This document shows positions 1 to 8,213 of a DNA stretch of 58,795 bases, piece after piece. Position 1 is the first letter of the stretch, and each line of letters begins with the position of its first letter. A model generated the notes under the pieces. The model saw nothing but the letters and a program-made list of their open reading frames with translations. It was not told where the DNA came from and did no database searches. The translations under genes were made by a program, and so were the position numbers. This stretch comes from RGIG5579 sp045602025 (GTDB lineage Bacteria; Bacillota; Clostridia; Oscillospirales; SIG627), in assembly GCA_045602025.1 (NCBI GenBank), contig JAZSAT010000019.1, positions 1-58,795 on the forward strand, written 5' to 3'.

Positions 1-935
1 CCGTACTCTTTACAAAGGTCGGTAAGCTTGGGGTTGATCAGAGGCTTTGTGGTGGTAATGACCGTAATTTTCGGGGAAGCGACTCTCATCATATAAGGGG
101 AATAGTTCTTTTCGCCGTGGTGGGGATATTTTAACACGTCACAGTGGAATTTTTCTTCTCCGTGGAACAGGATCATACTGTCCATCATTTCCTTAGCGTC
201 TCTCTGATCTCCGGTAATGAGAAGGCTTTGATCGCCGATAGAAGCTTTTACCCAAAGGGAGTTTCCGTTGGCAACCCCGTTGGAGATCCCAAGCTCGGCA
301 TTATCCGAATAGGTTTGGGATTGGTACTGCTTCAAAAATTCAATCCCTTCCTTATCCGATTCTCTTTTTGTTGACCAGTCGTAGGGCGCTGTAAAGAGAG
401 TTAGGGCAATTTTATCGTTTGCCGTTTTCAGCGAGAAGGTATTGCCGAAGGGGAGGTAGGTGGCGCTTTGGGCGGTATGACCGTGTTCTTTGAGAAGCTC
501 TACCAGCTCCACGATCTTATTTTCAAATCTGGTCAAAGAAGGAAGTGCTCCTTCTACATCAAGACTTAAATAGGCGCGCTGAGGTGCGTAAAGAGATAAC
601 ACATGAAAGCGGGGATCCGATAAAATTTTGGGAAGGGTATAGGCGTGATCGGAATGGGGGTGGGAGATGATGATATGGATCTCAAGCTTTGCATTTTCGC
701 TTTCCGCAAGGGTACTGTCCTTTTGACCGGAAAGCCACCTTTCCCGCAAGGATCCGAGAAATTCATACATACCGTCGTCTAAATATTTTCCACTGTCGAT
801 CACAAAGACTTCGCCGTCTATAAGAAGGGCAAAGCCGTCTGATTTTTTTTCGCCTACCTTTTTAAAAAATACTTGCAATTTGCCGTCTTTTTGTGCAAAG
901 TCGTTTGCGCGGATATAGGATCTGTTTTCAGTCAA
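1..935 (-). CDS. Metallo-beta-lactamase-fold hydrolase, 3' end outside window
   Basis: The reading frame is open from a TTG codon at 933-935 to the window edge, so the C-terminus is missing. The TTG follows an AAGGAGG site at normal spacing; I saw no in-frame ATG with a better site. About 310 residues are visible. They contain the metal-binding motif HPHSDH near residue 103, after a strand ending LLIDGEVFVIDSG, and later LLITGDQRDA and KYPHHGEKN, which fit further metal ligands. The fold resembles the ComEC/Rec2-type and other secreted or cytoplasmic MBL hydrolases. No signal peptide or membrane segment is visible. The substrate cannot be assigned. A promoter lies just upstream at 971-999. 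Confidence 0.8.
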   Translation of the reverse strand, partial: MTENRSYIRANDFAQKDGKLQVFFKKVGEKKSDGFALLIDGEVFVIDSGKYLDDGMYEFLGSLRERWLSGQKDSTLAESENAKLEIHIIISHPHSDHAYTLPKILSDPRFHVLSLYAPQRAYLSLDVEGALPSLTRFENKIVELVELLKEHGHTAQSATYLPFGNTFSLKTANDKIALTLFTAPYDWSTKRESDKEGIEFLKQYQSQTYSDNAELGISNGVANGNSLWVKASIGDQSLLITGDQRDAKEMMDSMILFHGEEKFHCDVLKYPHHGEKNYSPYMMRVASPKITVITTTKPLINPKLTDLCKEY

Positions 936-970
936 AGAAACCCCTCCTTTTTCCAATTGTTTACAAAAGA

Positions 971-999
971 ATTGTACCACAAGGAAAAGGAAGATTCAA
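971..999 (-). promoter_or_regulatory. SigA-type promoter for the MBL-fold gene
   Basis: On the minus strand, -35 TTGAAT (994-999) and -10 TACAAT (971-976) are separated by 17 bases and end about 35 bases before the TTG start codon. Confidence 0.6.
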
Positions 1000-1002
1000 G
1001 TT

Positions 1003-1186
1003 TCGTTTTTCCCCTTTTTGCTTGATTTTCGACTCTTTGTCCCTTTTTTGAAAAAAGGGGACCCAAAAAACTTCTGAATAAAAACATTAAATATAAAAAG
1101 AAAAAAGATAACCTTGGATTTATTTCCAAGGTTATCTTTTATTAGCCGAAAGGTTTCTTTGCTACTTTCTTTTTTGAGAAAGCAGG
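1003..1186 (-). repeat. Hairpin-rich dispersed element after hydA
   Basis: Immediately after the hydA stop, the minus strand shows a CTTTCTC/GAAAG inverted repeat, then AAAGTAGCAAAGAAA and an AAAAGATAA stretch, and a second palindrome at 1039-1062 (GTCCC...GGGAC arms). The same block order occurs at 23838-24020 and 55547-55690. It is a diverged copy of a dispersed intergenic element and carries the hydA terminator. Confidence 0.6.
1103..1140 (-). terminator. Terminator of the hydCBA operon
   Basis: A long perfect stem (AAAAGATAACCTTGGA and its complement) with a short loop lies about 45 bases after hydA. On the minus strand it is followed by a T-rich run. Confidence 0.8.
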
Positions 1187-2956
1187 TTAGATTTCGGGGA
1201 AGGCTTCTCTTTTTACATACTTGGTGTGGAGAAGCTCGTGTGCTACATGAGAGTTGGGCTCGCCAAGGAATGCTTCATAAAGAGCCTTGATCTGAGGATT
1301 GTTGTGAGACTGACGAAGGGTCTGTCTTTCATCCTCGGTGTAAAGGGCCTTTGCACGCTTTTCCTTGTAGGTATCGATAATATCAATATCCTCGTTGGGG
1401 AGGAAGCACTCTCTTACATAAGGCTGACCGCCGCCGTTGATACAGCCACCGGGACAACCCATGATCTCGATAAAGTGGTACTTGCTCTCACCCTTTGCGA
1501 TCTGGTCGAGAAGCACCTTTGCATTCTTCATGCCGTGAGCAACTGCAATATTGATGGTCTGACCTGCAAGGTCAAGGCTTGCTTCCTTGATGCCTTCAAA
1601 GCCGCGAACCGCTTCAAAGTTGGCACCGTCGATCTCCTTGCCGGTGAGAACAAAGTGTGCAGTACGAACTGCCGCTTCCATAACACCGCCGGTCACACCG
1701 AAGATAACACCTGCACCGGTGTATTCGCCTACCAGATCAGTATCGAATTCTTCATCGGGCAGCTTTGCAAAGTTGATACCGCTTCTCTTAATGAGCTTAC
1801 CAAGCTCTCTTGTGGTAAGAACTGCGTCAACATCCTTCAGGCCTTCGGTCTTCAGCTGTTCTCTTTCAGCCTCGTATTTCTTTGCGGTACAGGGCATAAT
1901 GGAAACAACGAACAGATCCTTGGGATCGATGCCCTTCTCCTTTGCCCAGTAGTGCTTGAGTACAGCACCCATCATTTCGTGGGGGGACTTGCAGGAGGAA
2001 AGGTGGGGGAGAAGCTCGCCGTAGTGGATCTCAGCATAGTTGACCCATCCGGGAGAGCAGGAGGTGATCATAGGAAGCTTGCCGCCGTTTTTGATTCTGC
2101 CTAAAAGCTCGGTTGCTTCTTCCATAATGGTAAGGTCTGCTGCGAAGTTGGTATCGAATACTCTCTTGAAGCCAAGGCGTTTCAGGGCTGCTACCATTTT
2201 GCCGGTAACGGGAGTACCGATCTTCATACCGAATTCTTCGCCGAGAGCGGCTCTGACTGCTGGAGCGGTCTGTACGACAACATACTTGCCCTGAGCCATT
2301 GCTTCGTCTACTCTTGCAATTTCGCTCTTTTCCATCAAAGCACCGGTGGGACATACGCTGACACACTGGCCGCACATGATACAGGGGCTCTTGTCAAAGG
2401 TTCTGTTCTGAGCAGGTCCGATGATAGTCTTAAATCCTCTGTTCTGGAAGGTGAGAACGCCTGCGCCGTGCGCATTTGCACAGCGAGCTACGCATCTGCC
2501 GCAGAGAACACACTTGGAAGTGTCGCGGATGATGGAGGGGGTCACATCGTCATAGGTTGTTTCGGTCTGAGAACCGAGGAACATATCCTCTCTTGCGCCG
2601 GTAAGATTTGCCACATGGAGAAGCTCGCACTTGTCGTTCTTTTCGCACTGCTGGCACTTCATAGAGTGGTTGGAAAGAAGAAGCTCAACGGAGGCTCTTC
2701 TTGCTGAGGTTGCTCTGGGGGAGGAGATGATGATTTCCATACCCTCATTGACAGGGTATACACAGGAAGCAACGAGGCCTCTTGCACCCACAACTTCTAC
2801 AAGGCAGACACGGCAGGAGCCGCGGTTGCATTCCCCGTGATTGTATGCACAAAGAGAAGGAATTTCGTAGCCGCAAGCTCTGGCGGCTTCCAGAATGGTC
2901 ATGCCGGCTTCTACCTGGTAGGAGATGCCTTCAATTTTAATATTCACTTTTGCCAT
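1187..2956 (-). CDS. hydA: [FeFe] hydrogenase catalytic subunit HydA (NAD-linked, HydABC type)
   Basis: Catalyses H2 evolution or uptake in the cytoplasm with HydB and HydC; enzymes of this architecture are typically NADH/ferredoxin linked and often electron-bifurcating. The 589 residues contain an N-terminal 2Fe-2S domain (Cys 36, 48, 51), a His-type cluster region, two 4Fe-4S motifs (CVLCGRCVARC, CIMCGQCVSVCP) and the H-cluster domain. H-cluster motifs are TSCSPGW (about 298), MPCTAKKYEA (about 352) and MGCPGGC...GGGQP (about 498). In the first motif the proton-transfer cysteine is serine, a variant known in this group. The ATG follows AAGGAGG. It is the last gene of hydCBA, 14 bases after hydB. 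Maturases HydEFG are not in the window. Confidence 0.95.
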   Translation of the reverse strand: MAKVNIKIEGISYQVEAGMTILEAARACGYEIPSLCAYNHGECNRGSCRVCLVEVVGARGLVASCVYPVNEGMEIIISSPRATSARRASVELLLSNHSMKCQQCEKNDKCELLHVANLTGAREDMFLGSQTETTYDDVTPSIIRDTSKCVLCGRCVARCANAHGAGVLTFQNRGFKTIIGPAQNRTFDKSPCIMCGQCVSVCPTGALMEKSEIARVDEAMAQGKYVVVQTAPAVRAALGEEFGMKIGTPVTGKMVAALKRLGFKRVFDTNFAADLTIMEEATELLGRIKNGGKLPMITSCSPGWVNYAEIHYGELLPHLSSCKSPHEMMGAVLKHYWAKEKGIDPKDLFVVSIMPCTAKKYEAEREQLKTEGLKDVDAVLTTRELGKLIKRSGINFAKLPDEEFDTDLVGEYTGAGVIFGVTGGVMEAAVRTAHFVLTGKEIDGANFEAVRGFEGIKEASLDLAGQTINIAVAHGMKNAKVLLDQIAKGESKYHFIEIMGCPGGCINGGGQPYVRECFLPNEDIDIIDTYKEKRAKALYTEDERQTLRQSHNNPQIKALYEAFLGEPNSHVAHELLHTKYVKREAFPEI

Positions 2957-2970
2957 TTTCCGATTCCTCC

Positions 2971-4836
2971 TTATTTCTTTACGATTGCGCCGAACTTACA
3001 AGAAGAGATACACATACCGCACTTGATACATTTATCATCATCGATGAAGAAGGGCGTTTCACGAACTTTACCGCTGATGGCACCCACGGGACAAACTCTT
3101 GCACAGAGTGAGCACTTTCTGCACTTGTCAGCAACGACTTCGTATTTCATCAGGTTCTTGCAGACTTTTGCGGGACAGGACTTGTCCTTGATGTGAGCGA
3201 TGTACTCATCGCGGAAGGAGGCGAGAGTGGAAAGAACGGGGTTTGCTGCGGTCTGACCCAAAGCGCAAAGAGAACCGATCTTGATGGTGTTTGCCAGTTC
3301 CTCAAGCTCTTCCAGATCCTTCATGGTAGCCTTGCCGTCTGTGATCTTGTTCAGATATTCCAGAAGGCGTTTGGTACCGATACGGCAGGGAGAACACTTA
3401 CCGCAGGACTCGTCGCAAATAAATTCCATATAGAATTTTGCAACATCTACCATACAGTTGTCTTCGTCCATAACGATGGCACCGCCGGAGCCCATCATAG
3501 AGCCTTTTGCAACCAGGTTGTCAAAGTCGATGGGAGTGTCAAGATCCTTTTCTGTGAGGCATCCGCCGGAAGGACCGCCGGTCTGAATTGCCTTGAATTT
3601 TTTGCCGCCGGGGATACCGCCGCCGATGTCATAAATCAGCTCTCTCAAGGTGGTACCCATGGGGATCTCTACAAGACCTACATTGTTGATCTTGCCGCCC
3701 AGAGCAAATACCTTGGTGCCGCGGCTCTTTTCCGTACCGTATTTGGTAATGGAATCTGCGCCGTTGCGGAGGATATAAGGAACGCAGGCCAAAGACTCTA
3801 CGTTGTTTACAATGGTGGGGCATTCCCAAAGACCCTTCACTGCGGGGAAGGGAGGACGGGGACGGGGCATACCGCGCTGACCCTCGATGGAGTTGAGAAG
3901 CGCAGTTTCTTCACCGCATACGAATGCGCCTGCACCCAGACGAACATGTGCGCGGAAGGAGAAGCCGCTGCCCAAAATGTTATCGCCCAGAAGACCGATC
4001 TCTTCTGCCTGCTCAATGGCAAGCTTCAAGCGGTTTACGGCGATGGGGTATTCTGCACGAACATAGAAGTAACCGTTTTGTGCGCCAATGGCATAACCTG
4101 CGATCGCCATACCTTCGATCACGGCAAGGGGGTTACCTTCCAGGATGGAACGGTCCATAAAGGCACCGGGGTCACCCTCGTCACCGTTACATACAACATA
4201 CTTTTCTCCGTCGGGCTGATCGTAAGCGAACTGCCACTTTCTACCGGTGGGGAATCCGCCGCCGCCTCTGCCGCGAAGACCGGAGTCAAGCACTTCTTTG
4301 ATTACATCTTTGCGATCCATCTTCAAAGCCTTGGCAAGACCCTTGAAGGCTTCTGCACCAAGTGCCTCGTTGATGTCTTCGGGATTGATGGAGCCGCAGC
4401 CGTGGAGTGCAACTCTCACCTGCTTTTTATAGAAGGTAATGTCCTCCTGCTTTGCGATCTTTTCCTGAGTGATGGGATCAATGTAAAGGAGTTTTTCGAT
4501 GGTCTCGCCGCCGATCAGGTCCTTTTCTACGATCTCTTCTACATCGTCGATGGTAACAAGACGGTAGAGGGTATCTTCGGGATAGATCTTAACGAAGGGT
4601 CCCTGAGAACAGAAACCAAAGCACCCTACCTGATTGACAGTAACCTTATCGGAAAGACCTTTTTCTTCGATCAGGTTTTTGAATTTTTCCTGGATCTCAG
4701 CAGAGTTGGAGGAAAGGCAGCCGGTACCGCCGCAGAGAACCACAGCTCTTTTGCCGCTTTCGCCCTTGAACTTACCTTCCATACACTTGGCACACTGTGC
4801 CTGTTTTGCTTCTAATTCTTCAAAAGTTTTGATCAT
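2971..4836 (-). CDS. hydB: Hydrogenase NADH/FMN subunit HydB (NuoF-like)
   Basis: The diaphorase subunit that binds NAD(H) and FMN and passes electrons to HydA. The 621 residues run as: N-terminal thioredoxin-like 2Fe-2S domain (about 1-110), NuoF-like FMN/NAD domain with GLRGRGGGGFPTGRKW near 190, SLBB region, the 4Fe-4S motif SCGKCSPCRIGTKRL, and a C-terminal 2x4Fe-4S ferredoxin domain (CRKCSLCARVCP, CIKCGMCISSC). The extra N- and C-terminal iron-sulfur domains separate hydrogenase HydB from complex I NuoF. The start overlaps the hydC stop in an ATGA, which suggests translational coupling. Expression is expected from the promoter upstream of hydC. Confidence 0.95.
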   Translation of the reverse strand: MIKTFEELEAKQAQCAKCMEGKFKGESGKRAVVLCGGTGCLSSNSAEIQEKFKNLIEEKGLSDKVTVNQVGCFGFCSQGPFVKIYPEDTLYRLVTIDDVEEIVEKDLIGGETIEKLLYIDPITQEKIAKQEDITFYKKQVRVALHGCGSINPEDINEALGAEAFKGLAKALKMDRKDVIKEVLDSGLRGRGGGGFPTGRKWQFAYDQPDGEKYVVCNGDEGDPGAFMDRSILEGNPLAVIEGMAIAGYAIGAQNGYFYVRAEYPIAVNRLKLAIEQAEEIGLLGDNILGSGFSFRAHVRLGAGAFVCGEETALLNSIEGQRGMPRPRPPFPAVKGLWECPTIVNNVESLACVPYILRNGADSITKYGTEKSRGTKVFALGGKINNVGLVEIPMGTTLRELIYDIGGGIPGGKKFKAIQTGGPSGGCLTEKDLDTPIDFDNLVAKGSMMGSGGAIVMDEDNCMVDVAKFYMEFICDESCGKCSPCRIGTKRLLEYLNKITDGKATMKDLEELEELANTIKIGSLCALGQTAANPVLSTLASFRDEYIAHIKDKSCPAKVCKNLMKYEVVADKCRKCSLCARVCPVGAISGKVRETPFFIDDDKCIKCGMCISSCKFGAIVKK

Positions 4837-5324
4837 GCGTCTACACCAGCCTTTCCGCGCAGCTCCTCGATGATACCGGGAATTGCTTTTACTTCAACCT
4901 TGGGATAAACTTTGCCGTTGATGGATACTGCGGGTGCGATACCGCAAGCACCGATGCAGCGAAGTGCGTCGATGGTGAACAGACCGTCTTCGGTGGTTTC
5001 ACCGGGAGCGATCCCCAAAATTTCGGAAAATTTGTCAATAACCTGCTGTGCCCCTTTTACATAGCAAGCAGTGCCGAGACAAACACCGATGATGTATTTT
5101 CCCTTGGGCTTTAAGGAGAAGAAGGAGTAAAAGGTTACTACACCATAGATCTCCGCAACGCTGACTCCTGTTTTTTCGGAGACCAGCTCCTGTACTTCCA
5201 GAGGAATATAGCCGTATTCCTTCTGGATGTCACTCAGGATCATCATCAAAGGGGTTCTTTCGTTTGCATAACGGTCACAGATCTGGCAGATCTTCACCTG
5301 TGCCGTATCACTTAAATGAGCCAT
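4833..5324 (-). CDS. hydC: Hydrogenase subunit HydC (NuoE-like 2Fe-2S)
   Basis: Small thioredoxin-like 2Fe-2S subunit of the HydABC hydrogenase, 163 residues, normal for NuoE/HydC. The helical N-terminus (ILSDIQKEYGYIPLEVQELV) and the cluster cysteines CLGTACYVKG and CIGACGIAPA match the family. The ATG has an AGGAGGG site upstream. It is the first gene of the operon and overlaps hydB by four bases. A consensus promoter lies about 100 bases upstream, with a 5' untranslated region that can fold. Confidence 0.94.
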   Translation of the reverse strand: MAHLSDTAQVKICQICDRYANERTPLMMILSDIQKEYGYIPLEVQELVSEKTGVSVAEIYGVVTFYSFFSLKPKGKYIIGVCLGTACYVKGAQQVIDKFSEILGIAPGETTEDGLFTIDALRCIGACGIAPAVSINGKVYPKVEVKAIPGIIEELRGKAGVDA

Positions 5325-5369
5325 GAATAGCCCTCCTTATTTTTTTACATCCCGCAGGATGCGAAATTT

Positions 5370-5396
5370 GATATAAGCTACCTTGTTTGCTATATC
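5370..5396 (-). promoter_or_regulatory. Imperfect inverted repeat in the hydC leader
   Basis: GATATA-AGC and its near complement GC-TATATC flank an 11-base centre inside the predicted hydC 5' untranslated region. It could be an operator or an RNA hairpin. It does not resemble the Rex operator that often controls hydrogenase genes. Confidence 0.3.
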
Positions 5397-5422
5397 GGTC
5401 AGTATATAACCATACCGTATAA

Positions 5423-5451
5423 ATTATATATTTTTTCCTTTATAATGTCAA
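5423..5451 (-). promoter_or_regulatory. Consensus SigA promoter of hydCBA
   Basis: A perfect TTGACA (-35, 5446-5451) and a perfect TATAAT (-10, 5423-5428) with 17 bases between them on the minus strand. This implies strong basal expression of the hydrogenase operon. Confidence 0.88.
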
Positions 5452-5467
5452 GAAAAAAACAAGAGAA

Positions 5468-5499
5468 AAGAAGGGAAATATCGCTGCTTTTCCCTTCTT
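5468..5499 (-). terminator. Terminator after the cohesin-domain gene
   Basis: Stem AAGAAGGGAAA/TTTCCCTTCTT with a 10-base loop, followed on the minus strand by a T-rich run. It separates the WYL-cohesin operon from the hydC promoter. Confidence 0.6.
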
Positions 5500-5530
5500 C
5501 TGTCGTAAATAAATTTTTTTGGCATTTTAT

Positions 5531-6688
5531 TTAAAAATGTTTTGTTTTTCGGGTCAAAAAGATAACTGCCGTGCCGCAAACAAGGAAGATCAGGCTCCCG
5601 ATCAGGATGACGGTCACATCATTTTGTCGGGTCTCTTCTTTTGCAAGGGTGGTTTTTGTGGGGATCTTTTCCTTTTTTGCGGTGGATACTTTTGGCTTTT
5701 CCGGTTCGGGGGCGGGAGTCGGCTGTTCCGATTCCATAACAAGGGCAAATACTGCATCTTCGTAGGCAAAGGATATTTTTTCGCCTTCCTTTTTCATCGT
5801 TACCTTTTTGCTTTTGCCATCGCGGATCGTAAAGAGAAAAGCTCCCTCGGGAACCTGAAAATCCGTTTCCAAAAGGACGGTGGCCTTTCCTTTGGGAACA
5901 AAGTCCACAGCATTTTTTGTCATGCGGATGCGAAAGGCGCGGATCAGACCGTTTCCGAAAAGGGCTTGTGCCTCCTGCGCTTCATCACCGCCGAAAAGAT
6001 ATACGGTGCGGATGCTTTTTTCGTCCGCATTGGAATATTCACCCGCATTGAATGTGACAGAGGTTTTTTCGTCCTCAGAAAAAAGGCGCGGAAGGATGGG
6101 GACTTCTTTTGTTTCGCCGCAATCGGGGCAAACACTTTGTGCGACGCCTTCCTCCTCAAAGCTTTCCTCTTTTACTGTGGTAAGGGTGGGATCTATATGA
6201 GGACAGGCAAGGACAAAGGGAAGGGAAACCGTTTCAAAGGGGACCGCATCACCGTCCATATTGACCGCGTCGTAAAGCTTTTGGGAAACATTCATGGAAA
6301 TAGAGTTTTCTCCGTAAACGGCATCGTCCTTTACCCGAAAGGTGATCAGGGCGATCTTTCCGCGGGAGGTAATGTTGTTTCCTTTGTTTTTCTTTTTCCA
6401 ACGCAAAAGAAGCTGTCCTTCTTCTTTTTCATAGGAAAAGCCCGGTAAAATACCGAGACTCTCTGCCTTTTCCACCTCAAGGACCTTTGGGTCGAATTTT
6501 ACGGTGGTACGGAGAGAAGCGATGCCGGGATTGCGATTCAGTTCTACCGCAACCTCAAAGCTGATGCCGCGGCGAAGGTCCTTCATATTTCCCGTAAGGG
6601 CAAGCTTACCCTTTGCCGCAGAAAAAGCAGGGATCGGCAGAGCAAGAAGCAGAAAAAGGGCAAGCAGGAGGGAAAGGGCTTTTTTCAT
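5531..6688 (-). CDS. Membrane-anchored cohesin-domain surface protein
   Basis: Predicted exported protein of 385 residues. It has an N-terminal signal peptide (about 1-24), a cohesin-like beta domain (about 28-150, with NRNPGIASLRTTVKFDPKVL), a cysteine-bearing linker (ACPHID near 159, CPDCGE near 191), a Thr/Lys/Pro-rich spacer, a C-terminal membrane helix (about 355-377) and a positive tail. The cohesin segment resembles that of the large protein at 40428-44180 (NNPGIVSLKVDIGYDANIL). Cohesins bind dockerins, so this protein may hold dockerin-bearing proteins at the cell surface. That is inference; binding residues cannot be judged here. Its start overlaps the stop of the upstream WYL regulator. 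Confidence 0.75.
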   Translation of the reverse strand: MKKALSLLLALFLLLALPIPAFSAAKGKLALTGNMKDLRRGISFEVAVELNRNPGIASLRTTVKFDPKVLEVEKAESLGILPGFSYEKEEGQLLLRWKKKNKGNNITSRGKIALITFRVKDDAVYGENSISMNVSQKLYDAVNMDGDAVPFETVSLPFVLACPHIDPTLTTVKEESFEEEGVAQSVCPDCGETKEVPILPRLFSEDEKTSVTFNAGEYSNADEKSIRTVYLFGGDEAQEAQALFGNGLIRAFRIRMTKNAVDFVPKGKATVLLETDFQVPEGAFLFTIRDGKSKKVTMKKEGEKISFAYEDAVFALVMESEQPTPAPEPEKPKVSTAKKEKIPTKTTLAKEETRQNDVTVILIGSLIFLVCGTAVIFLTRKTKHF

Positions 6689-7683
6689 TTGTTTTCCTCC
6701 TTGTTTTCATAAACGGAAAGGGCTTTTTTTGCAAGGGCGCAAAATTCCTTTTTTGCGCTTTCGGGTGAAAGGATCTTTACCTGATCACCGAAGCCCATTA
6801 AATAGGAATAGAATACGGGGCTGAGCATGATCCGATGAGAGGAGACGAAGCCGCCCTTTTCCTTCCGAACGGAAGAATCCTTTCCGAACCGGTCGAAAAA
6901 GACACCCGCAAGGCCCTCGTCCCACCAGAGGGTGATTCTTTCCTCCTTACCGCCGTACATACCGAAGGTCTTTTTTTCATAGTCGGCCGGGGAGATATCC
7001 TTGAAAAGGTCTTTCCCGTCGCGCAGCTCCTCAAGGGCCTCGATGGCGAGCATTTTGTCTACGCGGAAATGCCGTTTTTCTCCTTTTTCTTCGGTAGCGA
7101 TCAGATAATAATTCTCATCGTCCCAAATGAGAAAATAAGGGGAAACGGTGTAAAAATCTCCTTCGCGGCGGAATTTTTTCTCGCCGTTTGTATCCCACTC
7201 AAAATAGCGGAAGCGGATCTTTTTGTTGTTTTCAATGGCAAAGCTTAGGGCATCTACATTGCGGTAGATGCTCTCATTCATGGTTTTGATCCTGCCCGAA
7301 ACGAACACATTGTGGCTGATGGCCTTGGAATCGTGTCGGGAGGCCAAGGAACGGAGCTTTCCGATCAGCTCCTCGCTCTTTTTTTGGGTCAAGAAGCGGG
7401 AGGACTGTACTGCATCCACAAGAAGGCGCACCTCAGGAAGCTGGAATTTGCGGTCGCCCAAAAAGTAGCCGCCGCCCTTGCCTCGGAGGGTGATGATATC
7501 AAAGCCAAATAGGCGCAGATCCTCAAGATCCGCATAAATGCTCTTGCGCTCCGCTTCGATCCCTGCTTTTTTCAGATAAGAGAGGATCTCTGCCATAGAG
7601 GCGGGATGGTTTTCATCGGTCTCTTCCGAGAAAAATTTTGCCAGATATAAAATTTTTAGCTTCTGTCCGGATGATCTTGCCAT
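6685..7683 (-). CDS. HTH/WYL-domain transcriptional regulator
   Basis: Predicted DNA-binding regulator of 332 residues. The N-terminus is a winged-helix domain (about 1-75; SMAEILSYLKKAGIEAERKS, then a YADLEDL recognition-helix region). The centre and C-terminus form a WYL sensor domain (KIRFRYFEWDTN, FYTVSPYFLIWDDENYYLIA, HFRVDKM). WYL domains sense small ligands or nucleic acids. The ATG has a GGAGGG site. The gene overlaps the following cohesin-protein gene by an ATGA, so the two are probably translationally coupled, an unusual partner for a WYL regulator. The target is unknown; autoregulation is possible. Confidence 0.85.
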   Translation of the reverse strand: MARSSGQKLKILYLAKFFSEETDENHPASMAEILSYLKKAGIEAERKSIYADLEDLRLFGFDIITLRGKGGGYFLGDRKFQLPEVRLLVDAVQSSRFLTQKKSEELIGKLRSLASRHDSKAISHNVFVSGRIKTMNESIYRNVDALSFAIENNKKIRFRYFEWDTNGEKKFRREGDFYTVSPYFLIWDDENYYLIATEEKGEKRHFRVDKMLAIEALEELRDGKDLFKDISPADYEKKTFGMYGGKEERITLWWDEGLAGVFFDRFGKDSSVRKEKGGFVSSHRIMLSPVFYSYLMGFGDQVKILSPESAKKEFCALAKKALSVYENKEENK

Positions 7684-7707
7684 AGTAGGTCCCTCCTTTT
7701 TCTATGG

Positions 7708-7736
7708 ATTGTACCATAAAAGGGACAGAAAAACAA
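7708..7736 (-). promoter_or_regulatory. Promoter of the WYL-cohesin operon
   Basis: -35 TTGTTT (7731-7736) and -10 TACAAT (7708-7713) on the minus strand, 17 bases apart, about 25 bases before the regulator start. Confidence 0.6.
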
Positions 7737-7790
7737 GAGGAAAGTTTTGTATTTTTCTGTTTCACCTTGCTTCTTGCTTTTGGAGGAACA

Positions 7791-8066
7791 ATGAAACAGA
7801 AGTTGAGAAAATTTACTGCCCTTCTGCTGGCAATTGTTTTTGTTTTCTCCCCCTTAATGGGGGTTCCCTTTGAACTGCCTGCTTTGGCAGAATCGATAGA
7901 AACGCCCTTGCTTCCTTTACTGCCAACTGAAACAGGCACCACAGGTGACTGCACCTGGATTCTGGATGGCACAAAGCTTACCGTTTCAGGCAATGGTGTG
8001 ATCAATAATAAAGACCTCGGTCTCCTCCAGCGTTTTGTTATCGGCTGGGATGTAGAGCTGAAGTGA
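7791..8066 (+). CDS. Miniature signal-peptide/half-dockerin protein, probable internal-deletion relic
   Basis: Open frame of 91 residues starting at ATG 7791 after TTGGAGG. Residues 1-35 are a signal peptide nearly identical in style to that of the 1250-residue surface protein at 40428-44180 (both contain FVFSPL.GVPFELP). Residues about 50-68 match the opening of its first BspA repeat (GDCTWILDGTKLTVSG). The frame then jumps to NGVINNKDLGLLQRFVIGWD, which matches the last dockerin half of the same protein. All repeats and the cohesin are absent. Either a recombination relic or a real small exported peptide; the frame is intact and a good terminator follows. No clear promoter was seen. Confidence 0.6.
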   Translation: MKQKLRKFTALLLAIVFVFSPLMGVPFELPALAESIETPLLPLLPTETGTTGDCTWILDGTKLTVSGNGVINNKDLGLLQRFVIGWDVELK

Positions 8067-8077
8067 AATTTTATTGC

Positions 8078-8110
8078 AAAAAGGACTGTGGAAAGCCATA
8101 GTCCTTTTTG
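8078..8110 (+). terminator. Terminator after the miniature gene
   Basis: Stem AAAAAGGACTGTGG paired with CCATAGTCCTTTTT (one G-U pair), loop AAAG, then a T run. Confidence 0.85.
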
Positions 8111-8127
8111 TATTTTTCTTATTCTTC

Positions 8128-8156
8128 TTGACAGTCATTTTTCTTGTAACTATAAT
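8128..8156 (+). promoter_or_regulatory. Consensus SigA promoter of galK-like gene
   Basis: Perfect TTGACA (8128-8133) and TATAAT (8151-8156) with a 17-base spacer, about 58 bases before the ATG. Confidence 0.88.
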
Positions 8157-8213
8157 AAAAGTATCGAAATAAATGCGTGTTTTTGAAAATTGCTTCTTTG
8201 TTTGGAGGAAGAT

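Noticed and set aside
3193..4815. A 540-codon open frame antisense to hydB
   Set aside because: It mirrors the codon bias of hydB, has no ribosome site and encodes a low-similarity, cysteine-rich sequence. HydB on the other strand is unmistakable.
5325..5460. Rex operator upstream of hydC
   Set aside because: I looked for the TTGTGAA..TTCACAA type palindrome and found none; only an unrelated imperfect inverted repeat.
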